From Pythium myriotylum (taxonomy: Eukaryota > Oomycota > Peronosporomycetes > Pythiales > Pythiaceae): 64,000 nt of DNA. This document shows, piece after piece, positions 30,192-40,207 of this stretch (the first letter of the stretch is position 1; the number at the start of each line of letters is the position of its first letter). A program made the position numbers and the translations under genes. The notes under the pieces are model-generated. The model worked only from the letters and a program-made list of their open reading frames with translations. It was not told the DNA's origin and did no database searches. The stretch covers positions 310,001-374,000 of the forward strand of contig JALJCQ010000016.1 in NCBI GenBank assembly GCA_023091665.1, written 5' to 3'.

Positions 30192-30524
30192 AGACAGCCG
30201 ATGTGACGCAAGAAGTTGCATCGGATCGCCCTGTCTGGATGCTCAACAGTGGGTCACAGTGGCAGACTATGCCACCTCAAGCTTCGCAAAAGGCATGTAC
30301 ACTACAACATCGAGCACATTGAGTCGTCAGCCATGCCCAACCCGACGTTCTCAATCATCAACTCAAGTAACGATAAACCCAATTCGAAGTCTTCACTTAT
30401 CTCCCGACAAGTACACATAGAGAACCAAATTGCAGCAGCAATGGAGTAAATTATTACCTTTTCAAAAGCATGGGTCTTTGCATCGTTTCATTATCTCATC
30501 GTGGTGTGTTCGTGAACCGTCGCG
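30192..30524. other. Intergenic region
   Basis: Gap of 333 bp between the ChaC-like and coiled-coil genes. No gene, RNA or core-promoter motif was recognised. Confidence 0.5.
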
Positions 30525-31292
30525 ATGCTTACTGCTGGCACCGTCGATAACAACCTCACCCCCCTCACGGAAGAGGAAGAAGAGTTCTTTTCCAGGATCC
30601 GCTCTCGGCTAGTGGCCTACTTTCGCGACTTTGAAGAGGCGGAAGGGTTCTCGGCGCTCAATCCCAGTCTTGATCGCCTTTTGCGAAAAGTTTCGCTGGA
30701 ATTACGCTGCGTTTGCTACGAGCACCATGACTCATTCCTGCTCATCGAGGCTCTGCGAGCTGAGAATGAGAGTCTGCGGGAGGAGAGGCATAAACTCGAG
30801 ATTCTGTTCGACCAGGTTATCGTCGAGGTCGAACGTGCAGCTTGTCGATTGAACGCAATGAAGACAGACCACGAGCGCGTAATTTCGGATCTCCACACAT
30901 TCTACTCGACTCAGGAGAGCTTGAGACGGAAGCAACTTGAAATTGGAGCCGAGACCCAGAGGCAACAAGAAATAGGAGCACTGTTGGAGAAGCAGGAAGC
31001 ACAGTTGAAAATGCTCAAACTAGAACACAAACAGCAACTTGAGCTCATCAAAGAGAAAATAGATGCCAAAACGAGTGCCGAGTTGGAGTATACCAAGGCT
31101 CAACTTCGGCTTCAAATCACCAGCCAAGTGTCGCGAGAAATCGGGAGGAAACTTGCGAGACAAGAAAAGCTATGCGAGAAGCACAAGCACGAGATAAAGC
31201 AGCTCAATTGCCGCATTGCTGCTTTGCAAAGCAACATCAAGCAGAAAGCGAAGCACGACGCGAAGGATATACATTACGTGATCAAGCAATAA
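30525..31292 (+). CDS. Uncharacterised coiled-coil protein (255 aa)
   Basis: Single exon from ATG 30525. A short N-terminal helical region (EEEEFFSRIRSRLVAYFRDF, then LDRLLRKVSLELRCVCYEHH) precedes a nearly continuous coiled coil from about residue 75 to the end (EALRAENESLREERHKLEIL, KHKHEIKQLNCRIAALQSN). No other domain is visible. It converges on the FAIM-like gene, 57 bp apart. The family was not recognised; a cytoskeletal or ciliary role is conceivable from its composition only. Confidence 0.7.
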   Translation: MLTAGTVDNNLTPLTEEEEEFFSRIRSRLVAYFRDFEEAEGFSALNPSLDRLLRKVSLELRCVCYEHHDSFLLIEALRAENESLREERHKLEILFDQVIVEVERAACRLNAMKTDHERVISDLHTFYSTQESLRRKQLEIGAETQRQQEIGALLEKQEAQLKMLKLEHKQQLELIKEKIDAKTSAELEYTKAQLRLQITSQVSREIGRKLARQEKLCEKHKHEIKQLNCRIAALQSNIKQKAKHDAKDIHYVIKQ

Positions 31293-31349
31293 AATACCGG
31301 TGGTATGAGCTAAGGAATTCTGCACTCATGTGCGACCTTGAGCCTGACA

Positions 31350-32997
31350 TCACATAGATTTCATCCCAGCGAAGGGGTCGATGTTGATCGTCTTGGTTTC
31401 CTGAGGGTTTCGTACATTGTTCACCTCCATAGGGTTCATCAAATGCGAAATGTTGTAGTTGACACCTCCAACCCCTCCCCCAACTTTGGGTGGCTGATAA
31501 GTTGGGTGCTGACTAGGAAGCCCGCCACCGACCGGAAACCCAGATCCTTGCATTGGTGGTGGTTGTTGCATAGGAATTCCTCGCGCCATTGGATTTTGCT
31601 GGGTCGGATACGTTGGGTACGTTGGAACGGCGCCGATCGGAGCGGGCCGATTTGACTGGGGGTACGAAGTATTTTGAGAAGCATAAGGATCTAGGTTGAA
31701 CCTGTACAGTCAGCGATTTGTAAGGACCGAGAAGATAAGTTCAGCGGTCAGAGAACTCACGATGAAGCGGTCGGCTTGATGGGCAATGGCTGGGCTACAC
31801 TTGCAAATGGATCGACGTATCTTGTGCAACAAACGATTAGCCGACAAGTACAGTCCTCCCAACAATGCCAATACGTACTGTTGACTGGGTTGCTGAAAGC
31901 CCATTTGCGGATTGCTAGCAGTGCGAGCATTCGCCTGCGCCTGAACCGGTGCGTTCTGTGGTATGGTCGGGTTACTCGCCGTTCGCGCAGGTTGTTGTTG
32001 TGAGTTCGTCCCAATTTTCGTCTGAAAGAAAGGTTAGTGCACCCAGAATCAATAACCGACAGAGAAAGATCACAAATCACACATACACTGGCGAGAGGGT
32101 CGAAGATAAGCTGCTGAGCTGTAACCGTGCTGACGTTGGCATCACCAAAGTCTCCCAGAAGATCAATTTCTTTGTGCGGAGGTTTCTTTGTGGGTGGTGC
32201 TGTTGAGGTAGTGGCTTGGCTTTGTGCTGGCGCTCGCACTGTGGCGGAGACGCCGTTAAACTGCCCTGGTGCACGCGACGGAGGTGACTGGTAACCAGCA
32301 TTTGAAGAGGAGCCGTCACGGTAGAAAGAGCCCGAATTACGCTGTGCGAACGTTTGTGGAGACGGCTCCATTGGTGGAGGGGCAGTCATGCCACCTGGAC
32401 CCCATTTGTGCTTGCCAAACGAGTCTCCACTAGAAGTGATCGAACCTCGCTGCTGGTACTGGTGCTGCTGAATCCCGAACGTGTTGCTTGGCCCATTGAC
32501 AGGCTTTCTGCGTCTGTACACGTCCCAGCGGCGAAAAGGTACGCGATCAATGACGAGGTCGTACTTCGGAACGTCTGCCGACTCAAGATCGTTGATGCGC
32601 ACTTCGATCGCGTATTTCGTTCCGTCCAAGAACATTGTGTAGCTCCAGTCACCGGGAGTCGCCTAAAAGCATCATCAGCATGTTAGGTCGCTCAGACCAT
32701 TTGTCCCGCGGTCCCTCGAGAACGAACTCGTACCGTGGAAGAGAAGTGCATTTGCCTTCCGTCGAATTCGACGACTTTCTTGTACGACAAGATGGAGTGG
32801 ACGAGCACGACCTCGTGGACCGTGTCCGAGTCGCCGAGCGTGAAGGTCCACGCGATGCGTCTCTTGGAGCTGGCGACCATTTCGCCAACGTGGGACTCGT
32901 CTCGGTTCACGCGGCGCGGCGGCCCCACCTCGGCCGGATCGGGGCGAGGGTTGTGGATGCGGCCGCCGTTGGCGACGCCTCCGCTCGTCGAGTACAT
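31350..32997 (-). CDS. FAIM1-like beta-sandwich protein with DPF/NPxx endocytic motifs
   Basis: Exons 32997..32734, 32662..32087, 32021..31879, 31820..31761 and 31701..31350 (464 aa). The N-terminal ~130 residues (WTFTLGDSDTVHEVVLVHSI, then YKKVVEFDGRQ, then GDWSYTMFLDGTKYAIEV) resemble the repeated beta-sandwich of FAIM1 (Fas apoptotic inhibitory molecule). The remainder is Gln/Pro/Ser-rich and disordered. It carries motifs of clathrin-adaptor ligands: LIFDPLAS, YVDPFASVAQ, FNLDPYAS and, near the end, NIDPFAGMKSM. DPF and DPx motifs bind AP-2/EH/ENTH-type partners, so a vesicle-coat role is inferred. The FAIM match is by pattern and moderate; the tail motifs are plain to see. Confidence 0.66.
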
Positions 32998-33307
32998 GGC
33001 GCGCGCTCTTCTCGGGCTCTTGCGAACTGCGACTTGTGGTGGCGAGTGATGATGACGCCGGCGGAGAGATCAGGAAATGTCGCGCCGCCGACCTTTTCTC
33101 GCGGCAGCTGGAGGACCGCTTGGCGGACGCAGCTGGCGGGGGTTGGTGATCTCAATCGGATTTGCCCACTTCAAACTGGAGCCTCTCGACCCTCTCCAAA
33201 CTGATCGTCGAACCTTTGGAGAAGAGAACGAATCCCTAATTCGGTACTGATCGGTCAGTTTATTAGGGACAACGGATTTAGGAACGCTAGATTGCCTGAT
33301 TCCTGGC
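32998..33307. other. Intergenic region
   Basis: 310 bp between the start of the FAIM-like gene and the end of SAM50, both on the minus strand. It should hold the FAIM-like promoter. No motif was picked out. Confidence 0.45.
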
Positions 33308-34954
33308 TCACGTGAAAGTCACACCGAGACCGATTTGCGCGCGCTTGATGTTGTCCTACAAAGATGACGGTGGATTGTGAGACGTGCGGCAAGAACTTGT
33401 GCGAGACAAGAATGGAAACCTACATGCTGGTGTGACTTCAGGATCCACGAATAATTGGCCTCGATTCGACCGATCGAAGTACCCCAGACAATGCCAAAGC
33501 CCACCGAGAGTCGCGTGTCATCGACAAGGTGCTTCATCCACTTCTTCTCGTCGAGTAGTCGCGACCACGAAGACAGGTTGCCGGCGTTGGCGAAGAGCTG
33601 ACCGCGCATACCGAGCATCTACAACGTAATCACACGCATCCTTAGAGAACGGTTTAACCTTGGCAACTGAGAACACAGGCAACATACCGCCATGAGTGGC
33701 ACAGGCAGCGGGAACCCCATGCTTGCAGACGCGGTGTAGCAAAAATCGCCGCCAAGCGAGTCGCCGTGCTTTGAGCCACCATCGTTGGGGGACGCACGAG
33801 GGCCAATGCCCTTGTGATTGAAGCCTCGGACGCTCAGTGGCCCTCCCAAGAAGAAACGATCGCTGAGACGAGTAGGTCGGTTCTCATCCAGTCCGTACGA
33901 TTTGATCGCTCCGAGTTGCGTAGCGAAACTGAAGCTCAAGATCGGGTTTCCAAACAGGATCGGCCCGAGGCCGAAATGCTTCTGAGCCGCAACCTCGGCC
34001 TTGACAAATCGTACATCGCCAAGGAAGCCTGCCACTTCAGTGCTGTACTGGAACAAACCGCCACTTGTCGGCACAACGTTGTTGTTTCGCGTGTCGTCCT
34101 TGAAAACGTATTTGAGACTCGTTTTCGTGGACGGCATGGCCTCAGCAATGATGCTGGGTGATGCGCGAAATGCGGTTGGGATCTTGCTGTCTCGTCGAGG
34201 AATAATATCTCGCCATCCAAGGTTCAACGAGAGTTCGTGGAACCCGCCATAGTCACTGATTGAGAAAGTACCACGGCGGATCTTCTCACTGTAGGAACTG
34301 AGTCGTTCGTGGCTGTGAAGCTCATTCGAAGCAGAGGCATGCATGTAAAGCGGTAGGCCCATGAATCGAGGCTTCTCAAGAGTGGCGCGCTCGGTATTAC
34401 TGCCCGTCATGGCGTAGCTCGCAGACAAGGTCAGCTTCTCAGCCTGGCCCAGACCGTTCACCAACGTGCACGACGTCTCGGCCGTCTCTTCATTACCGTC
34501 CGTTGTGGCTCCGACATGTAGTTTACGCCAGCTCTTTTCCTTAACAGTGATCGTGACATCCGTCTCGTCCAGCTTACCACTGCTCGCTACACGTCGCTGT
34601 CAGCTTCTCACCAGTCACTATTAAGACATCCTTCCTCTCCCACCTTTGTCAAGTTTGAAATCGACTGCATCAAAAATATCCAACGAGACGAGGCCGCTTG
34701 TTGCAACTTTCAGCCCTTCCACAATGTAGCCGATACGGTCGGCCTCGTACGCCACCTGGAGCTCGTTCTCAAACACCTCAGGCCTGTCACAGACGGCGTT
34801 CAGTCTCGCCTGATCACCACAGAGGCGCAGCACCTGGAGCGTACTTGGTTCGCTTATTGCCCTTGATGTAGACCTTGCCGATGCGCATCTTGGGCCCCCA
34901 TGGGTGCGGAGGCGGCGCTGCATGCGCTTGCGGCGGCGGTGCGTGGTCGGCCAT
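33308..34954 (-). CDS. SAM50: SAM50/Tob55, mitochondrial Omp85-family beta-barrel assembly protein
   Basis: Exons 34954..34845, 34783..34644, 34586..33688, 33618..33424 and 33355..33308 (463 aa). After a Pro/His-rich start, residues about 25-110 form a POTRA-like domain (MRIGKVYIKGNKRTKPEVFE, LDIFDAVDFKLDKASSGKLD). The remainder is the Omp85 barrel, with the conserved loop motif RFFLGGPLSVRGF (VRGF) and a final aromatic-rich strand ending in GLGVTFT. SAM50 inserts beta-barrel proteins into the mitochondrial outer membrane. It is divergently transcribed from the SETD9-like gene with only 84 bp between start codons. All junctions keep frame. Confidence 0.9.
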
Positions 34955-35038
34955 CGTCGGGTTTTGATCTGTGGTCTTGGTGATGACCTGCATTCAGGTC
35001 CCATTTTTAACCGTTACGGAGTTCGTAACAACTGCTTG
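34955..35038. promoter_or_regulatory. Compact bidirectional promoter with inverted repeat
   Basis: 84 bp separates the SAM50 (-) and SETD9-like (+) start codons. It contains the perfect inverted repeat GACCTG-CATT-CAGGTC at 34985..35000 and a following CCCATTTTT that resembles the FPR half of the oomycete core promoter. Confidence 0.5.
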
Positions 35039-36375
35039 ATGGCCACAGCTTCCAGATCAAACGCCACCACGATGGCGGCTATCTGGCGCAGGTTGCAGCT
35101 CTTCACGGCCGGCACGACGCCTGCGCGGCGCTTCCAGGTGCGCAAAGTTGCTCGTGTTCCAGCTGAGCCGTAGTTGCGCTGATGTCGCCTTCAGGAGGAA
35201 GCGGATACAGGCGTCGCGGCCGTCCTCATGTGCTACCGCAACCTGAGGCACGAACCTGCCAACGCGGAACGGTAAGGCGGATCGCTAGCGGATCCCGATC
35301 TTGCAAGCGGGCTTACCGCTCGCAATGCGCAGTGAAAATGGTGATCTCTTTGAGCAGGCTGTCAAGACGATGGAGAAGAAGAAGTTTGAGCAGCAGAAGC
35401 TGTTTGTGCAACAGCAAGTCACGAAGCAGATCACAACTCAGTTCGAGGCGTTGCTGAAGATCCCGCAACAGCAACAGCAGACACCAAAGCTCTCGGTTTC
35501 GGGACTAGCCGTCGAGAGTGAGGCCGACCATAGCGCCACCCTGGGTGTGAAGGACTGGGTGCGAGAGCTACTCGGATATTCGCTCACTGTGGAGAAGTCT
35601 TCAATCGACGGTGCAGGAGAGGGCGTCAAGCTTAATGGTCATGTACCGATCGGTTCAGTAGTGGTAAGTTGTTGCAAATGACCAGAATTTACGGTGTCAT
35701 CTGACTCTATGTGGTAGGCATTGTTCCCTGGCACAGTTTACGTGCCAGAACATTTGAAGAAGCCGCAATACCTCCGGGAGATATCCGACAACGTATACGC
35801 TCGCGCGAGGTTCGACAGCGTGATCATCGATGCCAAGCATGAATGTACGATGGCACTGACCCCTTGTGAGCAACGTTTCTCTTACCCACTAATTCGATTT
35901 GCCACAGCCTCAACTCACCGGAACCCACTTGCTGTGGCCCACAAGATCAACCACCCTCCGGCAGGCTCGAAGCCAAATGTTATGCCTTTCGCATTCGACT
36001 TTCCGCCTGATGGTTGAAACCTGCTTTTGACCCGGTATAATTTTTCCAGGAACCTGATATTGCCCTATGCTTACGTAGATCCATTCACGGGACCAGAGTT
36101 CCAGCGTCTTATTCCAAACTCATTTGTCGAGATGCCGTCACGGCTGTCCATGTTTGGCAAGAGGGCGCTTGTTCATGTAGGATATGTGGTGTGCACGTCG
36201 TGTCGTTCAGTAATGTTGATGAGCTGTGTAAACGCAGGGTCTAACGTTCATCTCGACGGCCGATATCGAGGACGGAGAGGAACTCTTCCTGAACTATCGA
36301 TACAACCCCAACAACACCCTACCAGACTGGTACACGCCAGTGGATGTGGAAGCGGATCGCAATATGTGGCAATAG
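35039..36375 (+). CDS. SETD9-like SET-domain protein
   Basis: Seven exons: 35039..35137, 35195..35271, 35333..35663, 35718..35865, 35908..36012, 36097..36176 and 36238..36375 (325 aa). The N-terminus is short and includes a Gln-rich stretch. The SET domain runs from about residue 150: SIDGAGEGVKLNGHVPIGSV, ALFPGTVYVPEHLKK, HRNPLAVAHKINHPPAGSKP (the catalytic-core NHxxxPN-like block) and DIEDGEELFLNYRYNP. The ending TLPDWYTPVDVEADRNMW matches SETD9-type proteins. SET enzymes methylate lysine; the SETD9 substrate is unknown. The exon 5-6 junction was chosen because it restores frame and family similarity; a nearer acceptor leads to a stop. No mitochondrial signal was established, although the start is Arg-rich. 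Confidence 0.82.
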
Positions 36376-36480
36376 ATCAACGACATGAGATGCATGTTGT
36401 GGAGTTCAAACTCTGCTGTGTTGTCGTGTTAGATGCATGCCAAAGGTTCATGATCTTGAGTTCCATTGTTCCAACGACGA

Positions 36481-37278
36481 TTACTTGGGGAACTCTGCGT
36501 TGTTGGACAAGATGATGCCGACGATGACACCGAAAATGCCGAGGGCACTCGCGAAAATCTCAACAATCAAGATCTTAACGTACAGTGACGCGTTCTGTGC
36601 ATCTGCAAGAACGCAACTGCTGCCTGCGATGCCCACCGAGACACTAATGGGGAAAAAAGATGCTCGTTAACGTACTCATCTCTGGGAATGCAGAAGAGTG
36701 AGACCCACCCGCTCGCGATGTTGGTGAGACCTACAGCCATTCCTGCGCCAAACACAGCGTAGCCAGCGAAGTACAACGCCACTTCGTTGATAGGAGCGTC
36801 ATTCTCTTGACGCAGAGCAGGTTGGTTCATCTTGCTTTGCAGGATGATGGCGATAATGACACCATAGATGGCAGTCGCTTCACAAAAGATAATGCTGTCG
36901 TGATAAAGTGGAAACAATAAGACCAAGAAAACCCAAACGGATATCTACTCACTGACCTGACCAGGTTCTTCGATCGCACGCGAGGAGCCTTGACAGCGGC
37001 GCCGAGTAAGCTCGATCCCGTGAGGAAAATTCCCCTTCGCATAAATCATTCGTCAGCAATGCATCTCCCGGCGTTTATTGAGCTTAGCGTACCAGGCAGC
37101 GCCGACAATCGAGAATGCGAGACCAGCTGCAACTCCCATGCTACCCCACGCGTACGGTGAGATGCTGCTTAGCACATCGCCCCAACCTGAGTCACAGAAG
37201 AGAGTCAATCTCCAAAGCGAGGAGCCGATCCGTGCAGCCAGCACCTTGGTTAAAGAGCTGGTCGGTGGCGGCACTCAT
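36481..37278 (-). CDS. V-type H+-ATPase proteolipid subunit c'' (VMA16/ATP6V0B)
   Basis: Exons 37278..37245, 37186..37093, 37034..36957, 36894..36709 and 36643..36481 (184 aa). There are four hydrophobic membrane segments: [20 protein letters not shown], the [14 protein letters not shown] stretch, the [19 protein letters not shown] segment with the proton-carrying Glu, and [20 protein letters not shown] followed by FGVIVGIIL. The block [20 protein letters not shown] marks subunit c'' rather than c. The protein sits in the Vo ring that acidifies vacuoles and the contractile/endomembrane system. Tail-to-tail with the SETD9-like gene, 105 bp apart. Confidence 0.93.
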
Positions 37279-37531
37279 CGTGGCTGGGGATCTGCTTCGA
37301 GGCTCTGCTGGCGGCCGCTGGCTAAATACGTCTTCAGAACGGCTGAGGAGCTCCGAGCAAGCGTCGTGCGTTTCCCAGCATGAAGGAAGAGAAGCAGCCG
37401 ATGTACGAAGATCAGTTCTACCGTTTCTAACTAGGTTTGATCCACTGTCTTTTACAGTACTGAAGATTGGAGCGACGTTCGTGCAACAACGACCCTTGTG
37501 TCGAAAGTTGCCGCACCTGAGTGTTGGCAAG

Positions 37532-38101
37532 ATGATGGCGACGGCCAACAAGCGGACTCTCTACGTTGGCGGACTGGATCGTCAGGTGACGGAAGAAGTC
37601 CTCTACGCGGCTTTCGTGCCGTTCGGTTCGCTAAAGCTGGTCCAAGTGCCGATCGATCCTGCGACCCGTGCGTAGCGTCAATCTCTGTGGCTCGATCTAC
37701 GGCACATGTCGTTTCTGAACAATGGTACGGCCACGCACGTCCAGGTGTCAGCAAGGGCTTTGGGTTTGTCGAGTACGATGAAGAAGAAGACGCTCGCGCA
37801 GCGATCGACAACATGGACGGTACGCACGAGCCCGCGCACTCTTGGTGCAATGCAGTTGGGTGATACTTCCTGTTTGTCCAGACTCGGAACTCTTCGGCAA
37901 GACGCTGCGAGTGACGATCGCCAAACCCGACCGACCGAAGCTAGGATCAAACAAACCGGGTACGTGGCTTTGCGTAATCGGGTGAAGCAGAGCACACTTG
38001 GAGTTGGATGGCTAATGCATGTTGTGCTGGTGGCTGTAGTCTGGGCAGAAGCGGAAGTGGCTGATGATGCGGCGCCAGCGAGTGAAGAGCCCCTGGAGTG
38101 A
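37532..38101 (+). CDS. Single-RRM protein like the N-terminus of cyclophilin E (PPIE)
   Basis: Exons 37532..37667, 37745..37819, 37882..37959 and 38040..38101 (116 aa). One RRM fills the protein: RNP2 is TLYVGGLD, RNP1 is KGFGFVEY, and DNMDSELFGKTLRVTIAKP closes the fold. The phrasing (VTEEVLYAAFVPFGSLKLVQ, AAIDNMD-SELFG) is that of the PPIE RRM, which binds MLL PHD3 and spliceosomal RNA. Here the protein ends in a short acidic tail (EPLE) with no peptidyl-prolyl isomerase domain. It may be a stand-alone spliceosome RRM or a split PPIE. Confidence 0.82.
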
Positions 38102-38278
38102 GGCCATGCACATGGTTGTAGTATGCAGACACCATCCTTCCACACGAAGCTGAGCTTCTTACCGACGCGCGAATCTAGCCCTTCAAAGTTAACTTAATCG
38201 GGACCAGTACTTTAGCTTCATCCTTAGCGTTCACCGACAGCAGCTTGAGATTGCTCGACACTATCGGCTGTCGCTCCC

Positions 38279-40189
38279 ATGGCAAGCAACGCAGCTGCCG
38301 GGTCGGACGTCGGCTATCCGTGCCCCACGCTCGCAGAACTGGCCTCAGGCGTCGTCGCCACGGGTGTGGAACTCGAGGTGGTCGCGGCGCATTTTGAATA
38401 CTTGCCTTCGAGCGTCCGGTGTGCTGTTCTGGGCCACATGCAGGAAGATCGATTGCGTCGCCTCGAGCGCCTGCTCTCATCGAGAGAAGAGGGTGCTGTC
38501 GCAGCATCGCCCGTTGCGCCTGCTCTCTCAATGGGAGAGCTGGAACCTGAGTTCGAAGCGCAGTGGAGACTACGTTGCCGCGCCTTGGGCCTCCACGCTG
38601 AGCCAGTAGTCTCAACAGACACGCTCTTCCGAGATCCAGTCAGCTCGGGAAGAGTGTCGCGATTCAATGCGAGGAAGATCTACTGGCAGCATCGATTCCG
38701 CGATTTCATCCGTGCTGAACCAGCAGCCACGGCAGTTGTCAATCCATGTGGAGATTTCATTGAGAGCGTTCCTCGTCCAAACCTGTCGCTGTTTGAGGAC
38801 GTTGTCGAGATGCTCAAAGTCAATGCCAGAGAGCTGACTCGGCGAAATGTCGCGTGGATTCTGCAGCTCCCTCGCCTCACTAGACTTGAGCTCCATCATC
38901 CAGTTGAACTCCACAAAGACGGGGTTGTCCACTGTCTAACCAGTGTTCTGGCGTCGTCTCCTTCGCTACAAGAACTCGGTTTCTTCCACGGCCGTCTGTC
39001 CGCCCCTTTGATCCAGCAAATAGCTCGGGCACTAGAACTCCGACACAAGAAGAACTCGCTCGCTTCAGTGAGAAGCCTCGAATTTGTTTCTGTTAGGTTG
39101 AAGGGGAATGTCGACCATCGCGAACTCGTCTTGTTGCTCCAGCAAGCGACTTACGTTAAGAGTGTGCGCATCTCGAGCTCAATCTCGGACTTCGACAACC
39201 GCCGACTCGTTGACGGACTCTTATCATCCTCCGCGACGACTTTGTCGTTGGAGCATAACGATCTCACTGACGACGCGTTCACAGGCGCTCTGGCGGCGTG
39301 TACGAGGGCTGCTATTCGAACCGGTCCGATACCTCTCCAGCATCTTCGACTGACGAGCAATGCGATCTCGTCAACTACTATTCAGACGCTGGTTAGCGCA
39401 ACACTGGACGGAACCCTAGCACTTGTGCAGCTTGAGCTGCGTAACAACCAGGAGATCGGCGACAACGGGATTCATGCACTAGCACCAATGTTGGCATCTG
39501 GAGTGTCACGACTGACACATTTGGATCTCCGAAACTGCCACTTTGGTCTGGAAGGTGCACTTACTCTTCTGTCTGCGTTGGGAGATAATCGCAGTCTCCG
39601 TTCTCTTGACATGAGTCAGAACTTTTTCGGAAACACGATTGGTGATTTGCTCGCAGAGTTTTTGCTCACGAACCAGTCCCTTACGCATCTCCACATCAAC
39701 TACGTGGGTTTGGGTCAATCTGGGTGTACAGAACGATTTTTGTTGGCGCTTCGAACTAACCTGACGCTCCAGGTTCTATCGATTGGTGCTAACCGACTTC
39801 GAGATCATGGGTCCATCCTGATAACAGAGGCAATCGCTGTAAGAAGCAAGGACGAGCCATTCGAAGCACTCGACTTGAGCGGGAACCTGATCACAAACGA
39901 CGGTCTCCATGAGCTTGCGAAGGTTTTCGAGCGCGTGAGTCGTACTACCAAGGATAGCGGCGGCTCAAGCGAGCCCCCTTCCAAGCGTCGGCGAATTCTA
40001 AGCCCTGATCGTGATAACGAGCAAACCTATCTGCTTGCACAGCTTGGGATTCTCAATAATGACCTCGCAAGCAGTGGCGATGCAGCGCTTCGAACGAGGG
40101 ACGCATTGAATGATCTCAGCCGTTTCGTCGGAAAAGTTCATAGTAATGAGTGGTCAAGTCGGCGTAACGTGTACGATGATGAAGTGTGA
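38279..40189 (+). CDS. Leucine-rich-repeat protein (ribonuclease-inhibitor type)
   Basis: Single exon, 636 aa. The N-terminal 200 residues are helical without a known domain. From about residue 195 the sequence is a series of RI-type LRRs: LPRLTRLELHHPVELHKDGV, TTLSLEHNDLTDDAFTGALA, LVQLELRNNQEIGDNGIHAL, LTHLDLRNCHFGLEGALTLL, LRSLDMSQNFFGNTIGDLLA and FEALDLSGNLITNDGLHELA. A basic patch (KRRRIL) near residue 565 could be a nuclear signal. No signal peptide, transmembrane segment or NB-ARC domain is present. LRR scaffolds of this type are often cytoskeletal or regulatory; the partner cannot be told. Confidence 0.85.
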   Translation: MASNAAAGSDVGYPCPTLAELASGVVATGVELEVVAAHFEYLPSSVRCAVLGHMQEDRLRRLERLLSSREEGAVAASPVAPALSMGELEPEFEAQWRLRCRALGLHAEPVVSTDTLFRDPVSSGRVSRFNARKIYWQHRFRDFIRAEPAATAVVNPCGDFIESVPRPNLSLFEDVVEMLKVNARELTRRNVAWILQLPRLTRLELHHPVELHKDGVVHCLTSVLASSPSLQELGFFHGRLSAPLIQQIARALELRHKKNSLASVRSLEFVSVRLKGNVDHRELVLLLQQATYVKSVRISSSISDFDNRRLVDGLLSSSATTLSLEHNDLTDDAFTGALAACTRAAIRTGPIPLQHLRLTSNAISSTTIQTLVSATLDGTLALVQLELRNNQEIGDNGIHALAPMLASGVSRLTHLDLRNCHFGLEGALTLLSALGDNRSLRSLDMSQNFFGNTIGDLLAEFLLTNQSLTHLHINYVGLGQSGCTERFLLALRTNLTLQVLSIGANRLRDHGSILITEAIAVRSKDEPFEALDLSGNLITNDGLHELAKVFERVSRTTKDSGGSSEPPSKRRRILSPDRDNEQTYLLAQLGILNNDLASSGDAALRTRDALNDLSRFVGKVHSNEWSSRRNVYDDEV

Positions 40190-40207
40190 ATAATCAAACT
40201 ACTTGTC

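Noticed and set aside
38279..40189. LRR protein as an NLR-type immune receptor
   Set aside because: No nucleotide-binding domain or motifs (P-loop, MHD) before the repeats.
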